From: UBA9715 sp964553375
GTDB taxonomy: Bacteria > Actinomycetota > Coriobacteriia > Coriobacteriales > Eggerthellaceae
NCBI GenBank assembly: GCA_964553375.1
Contig: CAZKKN010000066.1
Location: forward strand, 1 to 8,362
DNA length: 8,362 bases
Direction of reading: 5' to 3'
Shown here: one piece after another, positions 6,456 to 8,362 of the stretch
Numbering within the stretch: the stretch's first letter is position 1
How the letters are laid out: each line of letters opens with the position of its first letter
Notes under the pieces: generated by a model
What the model was told of the DNA's origin: nothing
The model's input: only the letters and a program-made list of their open reading frames with translations
The model's database searches: none
Program-made: the position numbers and the translations under genes

Positions 6456-7304
6456 CTACTTCTGCCCGTCGACATCAGGACACCATGAGGCGAAACCGGC
6501 AAGCGCTTCATCGGTGCGAACGTAGAACGGCTTGCCCTTGTCGAGTGCGCTGATGCTTTTCATTTCGGCATCGGTCAACTCGAAGTCGAACACGTCGATG
6601 TTCTCGGCGATATGCGCAGGCGTCTTCGAGCCGGGAATCACCACATTGCCCTCCTGCACATGCCAACGCAGGATGATCTGCGCGGGTGTCTTCCCATATT
6701 TTGCAGCCAGCTCAACCACAACAGGCTCCTCAAGGATGACCCTGTTGCCACGACCGCCCAGCGGGAACCATGCCTGCACGGCGATGCCATGCTCATCCAA
6801 GAACGGCTTCATGTCATTCCGCGGAAAATACGGGTGGCATTCCTTTTGGACGATAGCGGGCATGACCTCGCATTCATCGATTACGCGCGCAATCTCCGCC
6901 TCGTTGAAGTTCGATACGCCGATGGCGCGCAGCTTGCCGGCCTTGTAGGCGTCCTCGAGCTTTCGGTAGCCTGAGATGTAATCTCCCGCAGGTTGGTGCA
7001 GGATCATCAAGTCGATATAATCGGTGCCAAGACGTCCAAGCGTCTCATCAACGGCGGTATCGCTCTCGTAGAAGCACGGCCACAGCTTCGTCTCCAGGAA
7101 GATCTCCTCGCGGGGCTTGCCCGATGCTTTCATGCCGCGCCCGACGGCCTTCTCGTTCACGTATGCGTTCGCGGTGTCGATGAGCTCGCATCCGCACGAG
7201 AGAGCGTATTCGACGGCTGCCTGGGCGTCATCGGGCTCCAACATGAATGTTCCCAGACCCGGGATGGGCATCTTCACACCGTTATTCAGGGTTATATACT
7301 GCAT
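6456..7304 (-). CDS. Aldo/keto reductase, NADPH-dependent (AKR, 2,5-diketogluconate reductase-like)
   Basis: This 282-residue cytoplasmic (alpha/beta)8 oxidoreductase probably reduces an aldehyde or ketone with NADPH. The catalytic tetrad is complete: Asp43 (LIDTANAY), Tyr48, Lys73 (ETKLW) and His103 (ILHQP). Other family marks are the N-terminal NNGVKMPIPGLGTF, VSNF (130-133), QKECHPYF (153-160) and the cofactor-phosphate motif IPGSKTPAHIAENIDVFDFELT region (223-244). Length is normal for the family. The ATG at 7304 has AGGA seven bases upstream. It is transcribed divergently from the LysR-type gene, which is its likely regulator. The C-terminus (PFYVRTDEALAGFASW) resembles other bacterial AKR5-like proteins, but the substrate cannot be told from sequence. 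Confidence 0.96.
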   Translation of the reverse strand: MQYITLNNGVKMPIPGLGTFMLEPDDAQAAVEYALSCGCELIDTANAYVNEKAVGRGMKASGKPREEIFLETKLWPCFYESDTAVDETLGRLGTDYIDLMILHQPAGDYISGYRKLEDAYKAGKLRAIGVSNFNEAEIARVIDECEVMPAIVQKECHPYFPRNDMKPFLDEHGIAVQAWFPLGGRGNRVILEEPVVVELAAKYGKTPAQIILRWHVQEGNVVIPGSKTPAHIAENIDVFDFELTDAEMKSISALDKGKPFYVRTDEALAGFASWCPDVDGQK

Positions 7305-7313
7305 GGTTCATCC

Positions 7314-7327
7314 TTTCATGAAACGTA
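7314..7327. promoter_or_regulatory. Palindrome TTTCATGAAA, possible second LysR half-site pair
   Basis: TTTCATGAAA (7314-7323) is a perfect 10-bp palindrome just upstream of the reductase's ribosome-binding site. It is part of TGAAACGTA (7319-7327), a 9-bp word repeated at 7390-7398. It would lie in the leader of the reductase mRNA, so a role as an operator is tentative. Confidence 0.25.
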
Positions 7328-7361
7328 ATGGCTTCTCTTGCATATTGCTCAGTTTATTTCG

Positions 7362-7367
7362 ATTATC
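7362..7367 (-). promoter_or_regulatory. Possible -10 element of the aldo/keto reductase gene
   Basis: Minus-strand GATAAT (7367 to 7362) matches the -10 consensus at five of six bases, 58 bases before the reductase ATG. No good -35 box is at the proper distance, which fits a LysR-activated promoter. Confidence 0.35.
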
Positions 7368-7374
7368 ATGCTAT

Positions 7375-7402
7375 TTGCCCTACAATTACTGAAACGTATA
7401 TT
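7375..7402 (+). promoter_or_regulatory. Possible promoter of the LysR-type regulator gene
   Basis: TTGCCC (7375-7380) and TATATT (7397-7402) are separated by 16 bp, placing the start point near 7409, shortly before the ATG at 7425. TACAAT (7381-7386) is an alternative -10 with a poor -35. The -10 TATATT overlaps the dyad at 7390-7405. Confidence 0.35.
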
Positions 7403-7405
7403 TCA
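7390..7405. promoter_or_regulatory. Candidate LysR operator, dyad TGAAA-N6-TTTCA
   Basis: TGAAACGTATATTTCA has perfect 5-bp arms around 6 bp, in the 120-bp space between the divergent reductase and LysR genes. It would be centred about 43 bases upstream of the reductase's predicted start and overlap the regulator's own -10. That is the usual arrangement for LysR-type activation of a target with self-repression. The pairing with this regulator is inferred. Confidence 0.4.
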
Positions 7406-7424
7406 CAATGAGAAAAGGAATCGC

Positions 7425-8270
7425 ATGTTAGACCTCCTTGAATTGGAGCAGTTTATCGCAGTGGAAGAGCTCGGCTCGTTCTCGAAGACGGCACAGCGAT
7501 TCTACGTTTCCACGCCCACTATCACTCGGGCCATGCGCCACGTGGAAGAGGCGTTCGGGGCACCGCTGTTCAATCGCGACAAGAACAAGGTAACGCTGAA
7601 CGACACCGGCAAGCTTGCCGTGGAGCATGCCCGCCATGTGTTGCACGAAGCAGATGCAGCAATCGCCTCGGTTCAGGCGTTCGACCGAAGCCAGCGCACC
7701 ATCACCGTGGTCTCGTGCGCGCCCGCTCCGCTGTGGGAGCTGCTTCCCCTGATCACACGCTTGTATCCGGGCCTCTCCGCCAACACGCGCATCGCTGACC
7801 TTGCGGAAACAGAGCGCGCGCTCAGGGATGGCGCATGCGATGCGGTCGTGCTGCCCTACCGTCCTGAGGATGAAAAGCTCATGGTTCGCCACATTATGGA
7901 CGAACAGCTGCAGCTATGCGTCAAGAGCGACCATCCCCTTGCGAATCGCGAAAGTGTGACGCTTGACGAGTTGAACGGGTTCAACTTCCTGCTTGGGACC
8001 AATTTGGGCTTCTGGAACGATATATGCCGCACCAAGCCGACCGCCTCGAAGTTCCTGGTGCAAAGCGACGACTTCTCGCTCGCCGAGGTCATCCGGCAGT
8101 CATCACTCCCCTGCTTTACCACCGATGCTGCCCTGCGAGCCAACTTCCGCGATGTTGGAGACGACCGCATAAGCATACCCATCACCGATCCCGAGGTCGA
8201 TGTATCGTTTTACCTGGTGGCTAACACGTCGCAGAAAATCGAGAAACTGTTCGCCAAAGTCCAAGGCTAG
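7425..8270 (+). CDS. LysR-family transcriptional regulator
   Basis: This 281-residue regulator has the standard LysR layout. The N-terminal winged helix-turn-helix (about residues 2-60) reads LELEQFIAVEELGSFSKTAQ, then STPTITRAMRHVEEAFGAPLF and RDKNKVTLNDTG. A linker helix and a periplasmic-binding-protein-like effector domain (about 88-281) follow, including AVVLPYRPEDEKL and VKSDHPLANRESVTLDEL. The ATG at 7425 is preferred over an in-frame TTG at 7338 because AAGGA lies five bases upstream and the protein then begins exactly at the family's usual N-terminus. It is divergent from the aldo/keto reductase and probably controls it and itself. The inducer is unknown. The stop is followed after 10 bp by copy 3 of the repeat. 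Confidence 0.95.
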   Translation: MLDLLELEQFIAVEELGSFSKTAQRFYVSTPTITRAMRHVEEAFGAPLFNRDKNKVTLNDTGKLAVEHARHVLHEADAAIASVQAFDRSQRTITVVSCAPAPLWELLPLITRLYPGLSANTRIADLAETERALRDGACDAVVLPYRPEDEKLMVRHIMDEQLQLCVKSDHPLANRESVTLDELNGFNFLLGTNLGFWNDICRTKPTASKFLVQSDDFSLAEVIRQSSLPCFTTDAALRANFRDVGDDRISIPITDPEVDVSFYLVANTSQKIEKLFAKVQG

Positions 8271-8280
8271 ATGGCAGGAC

Positions 8281-8362
8281 ATGTCGGGATTACACCAGGG
8301 GTCGGGGTGTTTTATGTCAGGGGACGGGGATGATGGCATGATCCTTTCGGATCATGCCATCA
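8281..8362. repeat. Left arm and centre of palindromic intergenic repeat (copy 3)
   Basis: The window ends inside this element. TGATGGCATGATCC (8331-8344), loop TTTC and GGATCATGCCATCA (8349-8362) form a perfect 14-bp stem. Left of it lie ATGTCAGGGGACGGGG (8314-8329) and a degenerate outer unit starting at TCGGGATTA (8284). The left arm matches copy 1 in reverse complement over 33 perfect bases and a further imperfect 25. If the right arm mirrors the left, the intact element would be roughly 120 bp and almost entirely self-complementary. A minor ACACC/GGTGT stem followed by TTTTAT (8292-8314) might act as a weak terminator for the LysR gene. Confidence 0.85.

Noticed and set aside
6237..6525. 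Glycine- and proline-rich frames across the N/poly-C tract
   Set aside because: They are created by the N run and false homopolymers in the repeat; they are not genes.
7338..7424. Extended N-terminus of the LysR-type regulator from TTG at 7338
   Set aside because: The added 29 residues precede the normal LysR N-terminus, lie over the divergent promoter region and lack a ribosome-binding site, whereas the ATG at 7425 has one.
1..8362. Circular plasmid or phage-like circle, from the identical 10-base ends
   Set aside because: The identity is explained by both ends lying in the same palindromic repeat; no replication or mobilisation gene is present.
1..8362. Composite transposon bounded by 33-bp inverted repeats
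   Set aside because: A third copy lies inside, no transposase is encoded, and each copy is itself a palindrome, so any two copies would look like inverted ends.

Overview
The window looks like a piece of a high-GC gut actinobacterium, most likely of the Eggerthellaceae/Coriobacteriia group. The evidence is the pairing of a Tat-exported molybdoenzyme operon with a divergent regulator that fuses a 12-helix membrane domain to a C-terminal LuxR helix-turn-helix, an architecture typical of Eggerthella and relatives. No marker gene is present, so the genus is not determined.

Layout. (1) Bases 1-58 are half of a large palindromic repeat. (2) Bases 148-4458, minus strand, hold a four-gene respiratory operon transcribed right to left: a TorD-like chaperone, a Tat-exported bis-MGD molybdopterin catalytic subunit, a four-cluster ferredoxin subunit and an NrfD/PsrC-like quinol-site membrane subunit. 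It ends in a clear intrinsic terminator at 81-123. (3) Bases 4459-4649 are a divergent regulatory region with a perfect 17-bp dyad. (4) Bases 4650-6170, plus strand, encode the membrane LuxR-type regulator. (5) Bases 6171-6455 carry no gene: a hairpin, a second diverged copy of the palindromic repeat, a 10-N assembly gap and a poly-C/poly-A artefact. (6) Bases 6456-7304, minus strand, encode an aldo/keto reductase, and 7425-8270, plus strand, encode a divergent LysR-type regulator. The 120 bp between them contain symmetric TGAAA/TTTCA half-sites. (7) Bases 8281-8362 are the left half and centre of a third copy of the repeat.

How the genes may work together. The chaperone would load cofactor into the catalytic subunit before Tat export. 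The NrfD subunit would oxidise menaquinol in the membrane and the ferredoxin subunit would pass electrons to the molybdenum site, where an unidentified external acceptor is reduced. The adjacent membrane-bound LuxR protein is the obvious candidate to sense the substrate and switch the operon on. The aldo/keto reductase and LysR regulator form a separate, classically divergent regulator-target pair.

The most unusual non-coding signal is the repeat family. There are three copies, all at 3' ends of transcription units and none in the two divergent promoter regions. They can form very long hairpins and coincide with both window ends and the internal assembly gap.
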